Part shown: positions 52,870-60,242 of the stretch, in pieces
Layout of the letters: each line of letters opens with the position of its first letter
Numbering within the stretch: position 1 is the first letter of the stretch
From: Streptacidiphilus sp. PB12-B1b
GTDB lineage: Bacteria > Actinomycetota > Actinomycetes > Streptomycetales > Streptomycetaceae
Length of the DNA: 64,000 nt
Direction: 5' to 3'
NCBI RefSeq assembly: GCF_014084125.1
Contig: NZ_CP048405.1
Span: forward strand, 496,001-560,000
Made by a program: the position numbers and the translations under genes
The notes under the pieces: generated by a model
Databases searched by the model: none
What the model was told of the DNA's origin: nothing
Seen by the model: only the letters and a program-made list of their open reading frames with translations

Positions 52870-53586
52870 TCAGGGCGCGACGGCCGGAAGGACTCCGGCC
52901 AGCGCGCAGGAACGGGAGGGCCAGCACTGGACGGCCAGGGTCATCGACATGCCCTGCTCGCCGCCCTTGGGTGCGCCGTTCCAGGCGATGGTCTGGTTGC
53001 CGGTCACGGTCACGGCGTAGACGTACGCGGTGGTGATCGCGCCGGGATCCGCCTGCAGGGCCTGAGTGAAGGACTGCGGGAAGTACGCCCCGGAGACCGT
53101 GGCGGTGGCGAACTGGCCCTGCTGGGCCATCTCGCGCCAGACCTGGACCGAGGGAACCAGGGTGTCCACCGACGAGGCGTCGGCGTACTGGGACTGAGGG
53201 GTGAGCCAGCGCCCGAGCGCGGTCAGCAACTGCGGCTGGGTGTAGGCCCGGGTGTCGTAGGACCACAGCGCCGCTGCCGCCGCCTTCGCGTAGGCCACCG
53301 GGTCACCGGTCGAAGGCGGTACGGGCAACGAGCCCTCGCCCCGGGACGAGGGCGAAGCCGAAGGAGGAGAGGACACTGTGGCGGAGTGGGACGGTGCGGA
53401 TGAACTCGACTGCGGGCTGGCAGCCTTGGTTGCAGCGCGGGGGGCACGGGTGAGGTAGGCGGCCAGGCCGGCGAGAGCCAGCAGGACGGCCAGGACAGCG
53501 GTGCCGAGCAGCGCCCGGTGGCGCACGCGGGATGCGCCACCGGGGTTGCCGCTGCGGGACGCAGAGACGAGGGAACGATTCTGCAT
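52870..53586 (-). CDS. VirB8/TcpC-like conjugation assembly protein
   Basis: 238 residues. A cytoplasmic N-terminus, one membrane helix (ALLGTAVLAVLLALAGLAAYL), a Ser/Pro linker and an extracytoplasmic domain of NTF2-like form (GDPVAYAKAAAAALWSYDTRAYTQPQLLTALGRWL, then TVTGNQTIAWNG). This is the layout of VirB8/TcpC, which nucleates the channel. Start ATG 53586. Two bases separate its start from the end of the VirB2-like gene. Confidence 0.75.
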   Translation of the reverse strand: MQNRSLVSASRSGNPGGASRVRHRALLGTAVLAVLLALAGLAAYLTRAPRAATKAASPQSSSSAPSHSATVSSPPSASPSSRGEGSLPVPPSTGDPVAYAKAAAAALWSYDTRAYTQPQLLTALGRWLTPQSQYADASSVDTLVPSVQVWREMAQQGQFATATVSGAYFPQSFTQALQADPGAITTAYVYAVTVTGNQTIAWNGAPKGGEQGMSMTLAVQCWPSRSCALAGVLPAVAP

Positions 53587-53588
53587 GA

Positions 53589-53897
53589 TCAGTGGACCTG
53601 CGTCCCCAGTGCCGAGAAGAACTCGACCACGCCGTTGGCCGCACCCAGCAGCAGGGCCGCGCCGGCGGCGACCAGGACGCCCTTCTTGCCGTTGGCCTCG
53701 GCCTGGTGGCCGCCGGAGTGGTGACCCCAGGCCCACACGCCCGCACTGACCGCGAGCGCCCCGACCACGAGGATGATCGCGAAGAGGTTGATGCTGCCCA
53801 TCACCTCCTTGAGGACCGCCAGGCCGGGAAGCCCGCCGTCGGCAGGGGTGATACCGGGGTTGTAGGCAAGCTGAACCGCCTGCTTGGCGAGAGACAT
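53589..53897 (-). CDS. DUF6112/VirB2-like small membrane protein
   Basis: 102 residues with two membrane helices (INLFAIILVVGALAVSAGVWAW and GVLVAAGAALLLGAANGVVEFF) linked by a short basic loop (SGGHQAEANGKKG). Size and topology match pilin-like VirB2 proteins, which form a surface fibre or pore in Gram-positive systems. Start ATG 53897. Confidence 0.8.
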   Translation of the reverse strand: MSLAKQAVQLAYNPGITPADGGLPGLAVLKEVMGSINLFAIILVVGALAVSAGVWAWGHHSGGHQAEANGKKGVLVAAGAALLLGAANGVVEFFSALGTQVH

Positions 53898-53983
53898 TGA
53901 GAACTCCAGTTCGATTATGGGGTCGCAAAAGCGAGCCCGGGGGCAGAGCGGGGATTGTGAGAGGGGGGTGGGGGAGGCGCCGG

Positions 53984-55144
53984 TCAGACGACTCGGCGGG
54001 CCGCGACAAGCTGCGACTGCCAGGAGGCCAGGGTGTCGATCGAGACCACGGCACCCGTGTGCGGCGCGTTGATGATCAAGCCGGAGCCCATGTAGATACC
54101 GACGTGGCCGGGATTGGCGGCGGTCCCGTCCGAGCCGGTGGTGAAGACCAGGTCGCCGGGCTGCAGGGCGTTCAGGGGAACCGCCGTCCCCTGGTCGACC
54201 TGGGTGAAGGTGGTGCGGGTCAGGCTCACCCCGGCGGCCCGGTAAGCCTGTTGCACCAGGGACGAGCAGTCGCACCGGCCCATCGGGTCCGACCCGTGCG
54301 GGTCTGTGCAGGACCCGCCCCACTGGTACTGCGTGCCGAGCTGGCCCATTGCCCACCGGATCGCTGTCTGGACCTGCGGCGGCGCGCTGGTGGGGATGGT
54401 GTAGCCGTCCGGGACGCTGCCGGGAGGGATCGGCCCGAACCCGGAGCCGTCACCGTCTGCCGAGCACCCTCCTGTGCCATCCGTCGGCGATGGGCCGGTT
54501 GACGGGGCGGGTGAACCGGACGTACTGGGGCTCGGCGTCGCGCCGGCACCGGGTGACAGCAGCGGGGCGATGGCCTGCTGTAGAGCGGTCGCCAGCGGTT
54601 CCCACTTGGCGTAGGCACCTGGGTAACCCGACTTCTGGACTGCCTGGGCCGCCTGGGTGACGGTCATGGACTGCCACCCCGAGACCTGCAAAAGTGCCTG
54701 GTAGAAACGGGTACTGGCGTAGACCGGTTGCATGATCTGCTCGGCCGTCCCCCATCCCTGCGAGGGCCGCTGCTGGAACAGCCCCAGGCTGTCGCGGTCC
54801 CCGGAGGCCAGGTTGCGAAGTCCGCTCTCCTGGAGGGCGGTTGCCAGTGCCACCACCTGACCCCGGGCGGGGATGTGCATGGCGATGCCGGTGGCGGTGA
54901 TGGTCTCGGCGTTCGGGACCTGCTCCGTCGGGTCGTCCAGGCCGGGCACCGATACGGTTCCCTTGCCACGGCCCGCCAGGATCGACTGCACCTGGGTGGC
55001 CACGGCTGCGGTATCCACAGCCTGTGGACTATCCGACGTGCAGGCAGCAGCAGCGATCCCGGACGAGGCGAACAGAATCGGGGCGGCCAGCAGCAGCGGG
55101 CCGGTGGCAGCCAGACCGACCACGGCACCGACGGTCTTCTTCAT
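53984..55144 (-). CDS. Bifunctional cell-wall hydrolase: lytic transglycosylase-like plus NlpC/P60
   Basis: 386 residues. Signal segment MKKTVGAVVGLAATGPLLLAAP, then a lysozyme-like domain (ALATALQESGLRNLASGDRDSLGLFQQRPSQGW, with the expected Glu), a Ser/Pro linker, and a C-terminal NlpC/P60 domain with catalytic Cys in RCDCSSLVQQAY and His in PGHVGIYMG. Such VirB1-like enzymes open peptidoglycan for the conjugation channel. It is the first gene of the 25-kb operon; a 14-bp stem-loop lies in its leader. Confidence 0.9.
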   Translation of the reverse strand: MKKTVGAVVGLAATGPLLLAAPILFASSGIAAAACTSDSPQAVDTAAVATQVQSILAGRGKGTVSVPGLDDPTEQVPNAETITATGIAMHIPARGQVVALATALQESGLRNLASGDRDSLGLFQQRPSQGWGTAEQIMQPVYASTRFYQALLQVSGWQSMTVTQAAQAVQKSGYPGAYAKWEPLATALQQAIAPLLSPGAGATPSPSTSGSPAPSTGPSPTDGTGGCSADGDGSGFGPIPPGSVPDGYTIPTSAPPQVQTAIRWAMGQLGTQYQWGGSCTDPHGSDPMGRCDCSSLVQQAYRAAGVSLTRTTFTQVDQGTAVPLNALQPGDLVFTTGSDGTAANPGHVGIYMGSGLIINAPHTGAVVSIDTLASWQSQLVAARRVV

Positions 55145-55723
55145 CGCTGTCGCCGTTCGCAGCGGCAGACGGCCTGGGCAGGCGATGGCGTCGGGGCAGG
55201 GCGTAGGTGTATCAGGACGTGCTGCATCGCAGCGTCTCCTCGGGGGTTCGTAGGAGGCGCGGTGCCGACCTCTCGTGCAAAGCCGTCGGCACCGCGCCGA
55301 TGTGAATCCGCCTCTCAGGGCGGGCCCGCGTCAGGGGAGTTGGTAGCTCCCGGACACCGGTCTCGGGTCAAGCGCGGCAGCCAGCCGCGCTCGTAATCTC
55401 AGGCGGTACACCGGGTCTCCAAACGGCTTCGGGAACGAGGGGGCAAGGTGCCCTCCTTACCGCCCTCATGGACGAGGCAGCACGGATCAGCACAGGTCAG
55501 CAGAGGTGGAGTTGGGCTCCGTCCCGGTGACATGGCCAGACAGTAGACCGGGATTCCGGCCGCACCAAACGGCTGCCGAACCGGAGCCCGAAGCGCGACA
55601 CGGCCGGTTAGGTCCGGCCGGAAATCACGGCTAACGTCCGGCACAACCCCGCTCCGAGTAGCCGCTGTTGAGTGCCGTCCGGAGCGGACCCAGTCCCGCC
55701 GCGCCCTGAAAGAGACCCCGCAC
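55145..55723. other. Divergent control region: conjugation operon / methyltransferase
   Basis: 579 bp without a gene. It must hold the main promoter of the minus-strand operon and the promoter of the plus-strand methyltransferase. It contains a 14-bp stem (55256-55298) and a smaller perfect hairpin AGCGCGGC-AGCCA-GCCGCGCT (55371-55391). Sequence around 55330-55375 looks vaguely tRNA-like (GGAGTTGGTAGCTCC) but no cloverleaf can be completed. Confidence 0.5.
55256..55298. terminator. 14-bp perfect stem-loop in leader of conjugation operon
   Basis: GGCGCGGTGCCGAC (55256-55269) pairs with GTCGGCACCGCGCC (55285-55298), loop of 15 bases, about 110 bp upstream of the first operon gene. No T-run follows on either strand. 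Possible attenuator, or a structured site such as a transfer origin. Confidence 0.5.
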
Positions 55724-56470
55724 ATGAGCTACACACTGCACCGAGGCGACGCCCTGACCGTGCTGAAGACCCTCCCCGACGAGAGCGTCAACGCCGTCAT
55801 CACCGACCCCCCGTACAACTCCGGCGGACGCACCAGCTCGGACCGCACCAGCCGCACCGCCCGCGCCAAGTACGTCACCAGCGGATCCGCGCACGACCTG
55901 CAGAACTTCCCCGGCGAGAACCGCGACCAGCGCTCCTACCGCAGCTGGCTCACCGCCCTGCTCACCGAGGCGTACCGGGCATCGACCGAGCACGCGGTCG
56001 CCCTCGTCTTCTCCGACTGGCGCCAGGAACCGACCACCTCCGACGCCCTGCAGATGGCGGGCTGGACCTGGAGCGGCACGATCCCGTGGATCAAGCCCGC
56101 CAGTCGGCCCCGCAAGGGCGGCTTCAAGCAGTCGGCGGAGTTCATCACCTGGGGCGTCAAGGGCAGCCTGGCCAAGGACCGGGAGCTGTACCTGCCCGGC
56201 CATTTCATCGCCTCCCAGCCCCGCAAGGGCCGTGTGCACATCACCCAGAAGCCGGTCGAGATCATGCAGCAGCTCGTGCAGATCTGCCCCGAGGGCGGCA
56301 CCGTGCTCGACCCCTTCACCGGCAGCGGCTCCACGGGCGTCGCCGCCCTGCGCGAGGGCCGGAAGTTCGTGGGAGTCGAGTTGTCCTCGCACTACGCGGC
56401 CGTCGCCGAGCAACGGCTCCAGGCAGAGCTGACTCAGGACGACTTCGTCCTGGCCGGACCGGAGGCGTGA
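55724..56470 (+). CDS. Orphan beta-class adenine/cytosine-N4 DNA methyltransferase
   Basis: 248 residues. Motif IV DPPYNSGG near residue 28 comes before motif I DPFTGSGSTGVAALREGRKFVGVE near residue 200, the beta-class order. IPWIKP and HITQKPVEIMQQL are also family-typical. It adds a methyl group to N6 of adenine or N4 of cytosine at an unknown site. No restriction enzyme is adjacent, so it may protect transferred DNA from host restriction. ATG 55724. A bidirectional terminator follows. Confidence 0.9.
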   Translation: MSYTLHRGDALTVLKTLPDESVNAVITDPPYNSGGRTSSDRTSRTARAKYVTSGSAHDLQNFPGENRDQRSYRSWLTALLTEAYRASTEHAVALVFSDWRQEPTTSDALQMAGWTWSGTIPWIKPASRPRKGGFKQSAEFITWGVKGSLAKDRELYLPGHFIASQPRKGRVHITQKPVEIMQQLVQICPEGGTVLDPFTGSGSTGVAALREGRKFVGVELSSHYAAVAEQRLQAELTQDDFVLAGPEA

Positions 56471-56513
56471 TCATGAGACCCACCACGCCGGGGCCGACGA
56501 ACCGCAGACGCAC

Positions 56514-56557
56514 AAGGGCGGCTGGAGCATCGAGAAACCGATGCACCAGCCGCCCTT
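56514..56557. terminator. Bidirectional intrinsic terminator
   Basis: Stem AAGGGCGGCTGG / CCAGCCGCCCTT extended by GCATCG / CGATGC around the loop AGAAAC, placed between convergent genes. One of the most convincing terminators in the window. Confidence 0.8.
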
Positions 56558-56566
56558 CCTCTTGCG

Positions 56567-57253
56567 TCAGGCCGCCTCGAACGCCCGCCGGATCAGCGGT
56601 CCCGCCTTCTCCAACGTGGCAGCCGAACAGATACGCACCTCCAGGTCGCCCGTCCCGAGGTGGCCGATGCCGCGCATGTCACGGGAGAAGCCCTCCTCCA
56701 GCTCCACCGTGTCCGGGTCGAGCCTGAGATAGACCAGGATCACCTCGTGCTTGGGACGGAAGATCACCGAGGCGAGGTTCACCATCCGCCGATAGGCGAT
56801 GTAGTGCCTGAGCGGGGCCACCTCTACCTCGCCCCACGCGGTCAGGGCCTCGTCCAACTCGGCGTACAGGTCGTGCAGGCAGGCCGGGACCTGGACCGAG
56901 GTAGTCCGGACCGACGGTTTCTCGTCTGCTGCGCCGGCACCTACCGTCTCCTCCAGGTCCCGTCGCTGACGTCGAGAGGGAGCGGAGCGGGCAGCGCCGG
57001 GTACGGACTCGATCAGCATCAGGCCCAGCAGCCCGCCGTCGAAGATGCGATAGCGCACCAGGTCGATCCGTTCGTGCAGGCGGTTCACCGCCACTCGGTC
57101 GTGGTGCGAGAAGCTCGCCGCGATGCAGACCATCCGCGGGTTCCGCCAGTCGACCGCTTCGGCCGCGTCGGCACCCAGCTTCTCCTTCACCAGGGCTTCG
57201 AACTCGTGATGAGCCGAGTCCAGCCACGACAGGTAGGAGACGGCCTGCGACAC
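56567..57253 (-). pseudogene. DUF5655-type protein, 5'-truncated
   Basis: 228 codons from GTG 57253. The N-terminal part resembles a nuclease-like DNA-binding region (SYLSWLDSAHHEFEALVKEKLG, WRNPRMVCIAASFSHHDRVAV); the C-terminal part matches DUF5655 (APLRHYIAYRRMVNLASVIFRPKHEVILVYLRLDP). The coding sense continues upstream (VGKIEYKKGSDSGV) to a TAG near 57332 with no start codon, so the true N-terminus has been lost. Function of the family is unknown; it is often found near restriction or defence genes. Confidence 0.7.
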
Positions 57254-57476
57254 GACCCCGCTGTCGGAGCCCTTCTTGTACTCGATTTTACCGACCGCAG
57301 GAACTCGGATACCGGCTCTGAACTGCGACTATTCATAGACTACATGTACGTGACGGTGCCTCACCATCTTCTGGCATCGCCCGATGGAGTGGTTCTCGAC
57401 TTCGTGTCCCAACCTCGCCTTGGGGGCGGCGGGACACTGTCGGCAGTTCTGGACGTCGCCGGGGCATCATGGGGGT

Positions 57477-57842
57477 ATGCCGCCCGCTCCCGTTGATCCG
57501 CGATCGTTGAATGCAGCCGAGAGGGCCGTGCTGGAACACATCCTGGCCAGCGACTTCACTGGTTCCTCCGAGCTTCGGAGCCAGATCGGTTAGGCGGAGG
57601 TCGTGGCCGCCTGGTCGCCCGGATCGGTGAGTGTCGAGCTGAGAGTGCTCGGACCCGCGTCGCGGGCTCCGCTGGACGCTGGTCTTGTCCCGGTGGGCGC
57701 GCAGGTGCTCGACGAGTTCGGCGAGCTGCTCGTATGGATCGAGGACGGGGTGCTGGCTGCGCTCGAATACGCCTGGATCACCGACGAGATGCCCGCCGCG
57801 CTATCCGCCGTCGAGAGAATCCGGCTCACGCCCGACCTGTGA
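57477..57842 (+). pseudogene. Conserved hypothetical protein interrupted by in-frame TAG
   Basis: ATG 57477 reads MPPAPVDPRSLNAAERAVLEHILASDFTG...RSQIG, then TAG at 57591, then in the same frame AEVVAAWSPGSVSVELRVLG...ELLVWIEDGVLAALEYAWITDEMP to TGA at 57840. The two parts make one coherent 121-codon protein, so TAG replaces a sense codon, most simply CAG. The product is a small actinobacterial protein of unknown function whose C-terminal strand pair (LLVWIEDGVLAALEYAW) is characteristic. Confidence 0.7.
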
Positions 57843-57950
57843 CCGGAGACGACGCTCCGGCACGCGATGTCTGCTGAACCACGCCCAGTGACTCGGCGAT
57901 CCGGGCTTCGAGGTCCGCGACACGACGGCCTTGGAAGCGGAGGTCTCGAC
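57841..57950 (-). pseudogene. DUF6262/TnpC-like C-terminal remnant
   Basis: Minus-strand reading RDLRFQGRRVADLEARIAESLG matches the end of the intact DUF6262 protein at 59649 (RSNLRFQDRRVADLEAQIAQPA). Only the last 30 or so codons remain. It shows that a second, related recombinase element once occupied this place. Confidence 0.6.
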
Positions 57951-58023
57951 TGCTTCGCCTGAGGTGGCTCTGGCTATGGGGGTGCCGCAGTCTTTCCCGT
58001 CAGGCCCGGAGAGGATGGGGGCC

Positions 58024-58347
58024 ATGATGCACGAGGATCAGGGGCGGGACCTGTTCGGCCGCACGGCGGCGCACAATGCCGTCGTGAATGGCGATGTCGC
58101 TGAGTCGAGGGCGACGTTGGAGCGCGGGGCGGATCCGGACGCTGTGGACAAGGCAGGTTGGACGCCGTTGCACTTCGCCGCGCAGGCCCAGGAAGCGCAG
58201 GCCGCTGAGGTGCTCCTATCGGCCGGCGCGTCGGCGGACGTGGCTGATCGGCATGGCAGCACCGCGCTCTGGCGGGCGGTGTTCACCTTCCGGGGCGAGA
58301 GCGCGACACTTCGCGGACTGGGCGTGAGAAGCGGCTGCCCACCTTGA
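58024..58347 (+). CDS. Ankyrin-repeat protein, probably truncated
   Basis: 107 residues. Ankyrin repeats are clear: GRTAAHNAVVNGDVAESRATLERGADPDAV, then DKAGWTPLHFAAQAQEAQAAEVLLSAGASADVA, then DRHGSTALWRAVFTFRG. Relatives continue for one or two more repeats, whereas this one ends abruptly in SGCPP, so the 3' end appears lost by a frameshift or junction. Ankyrin repeats bind other proteins; the partner is unknown. Start ATG 58024 or 58027. Confidence 0.65.
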   Translation: MMHEDQGRDLFGRTAAHNAVVNGDVAESRATLERGADPDAVDKAGWTPLHFAAQAQEAQAAEVLLSAGASADVADRHGSTALWRAVFTFRGESATLRGLGVRSGCPP

Positions 58348-59079
58348 CTACCGGGTTTCCGTCGAGACGGGGTCGAGGAAGAAGAGGCACTGAGTCGCGT
58401 TGAATTCGCCCACCTTGGCGACGAAGTGGAACTTATCGCCCGCGCGGAGGGTGGCGGGGATCTTCTTGCCGGTCAGTTTTAGGTCAAAGACGTTGACGTT
58501 CTCGTACTTGAAGGCCGGGCCGACCGTCGTGTTCGGTCCCTTGTCGCCTGGGCCCAGGAGGATGTCGTAGCGGGTCGCGTAACTACCGTGGTGCACCATG
58601 TTCACGATCGAGCCGTCGAACGCGACCGTCTTGCCCGCGTACTTGGTCGCGAAGTCCAAGTTCGCGCTATCGCAATAGTCCATCTTCAGCAGCGCCGCGA
58701 ACTCCGGGTTGTTCTGCGGCGTGATCACATCAGGGGCAGCCGGCTCGGCCGTGGTCGGAGCCGGAGTCGGCGTAGCGGAAGGCTTCTCGCTCGCAACGGC
58801 TGGCGACTTGTCTGACTCGTCCTTCTTCGTGCTTCCGCCGCTGAGCGCAGAGGCGACCCCGATGACAACGGCGAGGATCACGAGGACGGCAGCCACCGCC
58901 CCGATCAGGAGCCAGGGCAGCGGCTTCTTCGGTCGACGGAAGTTGAGAGTGGAGCGCAGTACGCCCTGGGCTTGGTCTACGAGTTCCCAGCCGTCGTTCT
59001 GCATCTTCGAGATCACCCGACCGTCGACGCCGCGAACGGTCTGCACGGTCTTGTACTCGTACCTGATGTCGTCGGCCAT
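58348..59079 (-). CDS. DUF4839 membrane-anchored protein
   Basis: 243 residues. An N-terminal cytoplasmic segment resembling DUF4177 (EYKTVQTVRGVDGRVISKMQNDGWELV), one membrane helix (WLLIGAVAAVLVILAVVIGVASAL), a Lys/Pro/Thr linker, and an extracytoplasmic DUF4839 domain (EFAALLKMDYCDSANLDFATKYAGKTVAFDGSIVNM...YDILLGPGD). Function unknown. Start ATG 59079; an AATAAGCTG patch upstream may mark the promoter. Convergent with the ankyrin gene. Confidence 0.8.
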   Translation of the reverse strand: MADDIRYEYKTVQTVRGVDGRVISKMQNDGWELVDQAQGVLRSTLNFRRPKKPLPWLLIGAVAAVLVILAVVIGVASALSGGSTKKDESDKSPAVASEKPSATPTPAPTTAEPAAPDVITPQNNPEFAALLKMDYCDSANLDFATKYAGKTVAFDGSIVNMVHHGSYATRYDILLGPGDKGPNTTVGPAFKYENVNVFDLKLTGKKIPATLRAGDKFHFVAKVGEFNATQCLFFLDPVSTETR

Positions 59080-59136
59080 GCGGTCCGCGCCCCCTAAATA
59101 AGCTGTTCTTACCAACTGCCTCGCGAGCATAGGGGA

Positions 59137-59320
59137 CTCGGCGAGGAACTCGGCACCACCGATGTCGCCCTCGGCCCCGAACTCGCCGTTCGGCCCAGCG
59201 AGCACTCGGTCGGGGCGCTGCTCGACGCCCGGGAGAACCTGACCGACACCATTGCCGCCCGGGCGATGATGTGCGTCCACGGGGACGCCGACCTGGGCAA
59301 GATCCTGGCCCTGAAGCGAG
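59137..59320 (+). pseudogene. TniB-like transposition ATPase fragment
   Basis: Plus-strand reading of about 60 codons ends NLTDTIAARAMMCVHGDADLGKI, which corresponds to the Walker A region of AAA ATPases associated with actinobacterial transposons (expected GDAGLGKT). Two key residues are changed and the rest of the ATPase is absent. Remnant of a mobile element. Confidence 0.5.
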
Positions 59321-59338
59321 CTGGCCATCTCCCGGGAG

Positions 59339-59659
59339 ATGAGGCTCCGCTTCGGATCGCACCAGATCGAGCTGCACCCATGGTCGGAACTCGCGGCGGA
59401 AGTACAGGCATTCAGACTGGCCGCATGGCCGCAGGCTAACCTCGGCAAGGCGACCGAGCTGTTGGGCCAGGTCATTGCCGAGGTCAGGGCTTCCGATCAG
59501 GGCCTCCTTCGGATCCTGTTCGCGAGTGGCTGGTGTCTGACGGCCCCGCCCGACGACGAGCGTTCCGCATGGGGCGTGTCAGTCCGATTCCATGAGTTTC
59601 TCCACGTCCGGCCCGGCGGCGAAGTACGGGTGAGCGGTCCCCGCGAGATCAGGACGTAG
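59339..59659 (+). CDS. Hypothetical protein (106 aa)
   Basis: Not recognised. It reads MRLRFGSHQIELHPWSELAAEVQAF...FASGWCLTAPPDDERSAWGVSVRFHEFL. Composition is plausible for a small soluble protein and GGGAG precedes the ATG, but it starts at the end of the ATPase remnant and overlaps the 3' end of the DUF6262 gene by 11 bases. It may be a fragment or a chance frame. Confidence 0.35.
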   Translation: MRLRFGSHQIELHPWSELAAEVQAFRLAAWPQANLGKATELLGQVIAEVRASDQGLLRILFASGWCLTAPPDDERSAWGVSVRFHEFLHVRPGGEVRVSGPREIRT

Positions 59660-60242
59660 TTCGCGCTGGTTGAGCGATCTGGGCTTCGAGGTCGGCGACG
59701 CGGCGGTCCTGGAAGCGGAGGTTGGAGCGGGCGGCCTTCAGCCGCTCGTCGAGGGACCGGTTGTCGGCCGTGAGCTGGCGGACGCGCTGCTTGAGGGTGG
59801 TGTTCTCGGTGGTGACCCGCTGGATGGCCTCCTGGGTCCACTTGGCTTCCAAGTCACTTACCTGTCCGAGGAGTTCGCCGATGCGGGTGCGCTGGGTGAG
59901 GATCTCGGCGTGGGCGGCCTTGAGGGCGTCCTCGGCGTTCAGGGCCCGCTCGCGCCAGGTCGCCTCGCGTGCCTCGTCCTGGTCAGTGACCATCTGGGTC
60001 CGTCGTTCACCGGCCTCGGCCATCGCTGAGGCGACTGCGGCTCTGGCGTCGGGGTGGTCGTAGAGGAAGGTGCGGGAGACGTTCGCGCGGCGGGCGACGG
60101 CGGAGACGCTGACCTGGGTCTTCTCGCGGCGGAGCCGGGTGATGGCGTCGCGGACTCGTCCGAGCGCGGCGTCGGTGGTGCGGTGGCGGGCGGCCAAGGC
60201 GGCGGCCGTGCGCCGGTCGGGGGCGGTGGTGGTCACGCGCAT
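59649..60242 (-). CDS. DUF6262/TnpC-like coiled-coil protein of recombinase trio
   Basis: 197 residues. The N-terminal helix-turn-helix (VSVSAVARRANVSRTFLYDHPDARAAV) is followed by about 100 residues of coiled coil with heptad leucines (TENTTLKQRVRQLTADNRSLDERLKAA). Third gene of Tn554-like trios, where TnpC-type proteins influence orientation or efficiency of transposition. Start ATG 60242 overlaps the end of the large recombinase by ten bases. Confidence 0.85.
   Translation of the reverse strand: MRVTTTAPDRRTAAALAARHRTTDAALGRVRDAITRLRREKTQVSVSAVARRANVSRTFLYDHPDARAAVASAMAEAGERRTQMVTDQDEAREATWRERALNAEDALKAAHAEILTQRTRIGELLGQVSDLEAKWTQEAIQRVTTENTTLKQRVRQLTADNRSLDERLKAARSNLRFQDRRVADLEAQIAQPARTTS

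Noticed and set aside
55325-55395. Possible tRNA gene or att site (GGAGTTGGTAGCTCC region)
   Set aside because: No acceptor stem, anticodon arm or T-loop could be completed, and no duplicated att sequence was found.
32565-57593. TAG reassigned to a sense codon (recoding)
   Set aside because: Only two cases, both explained by CAG-to-TAG change or read errors; TAG is also used as a normal stop in this window, for example in the fragment ending at 2973.
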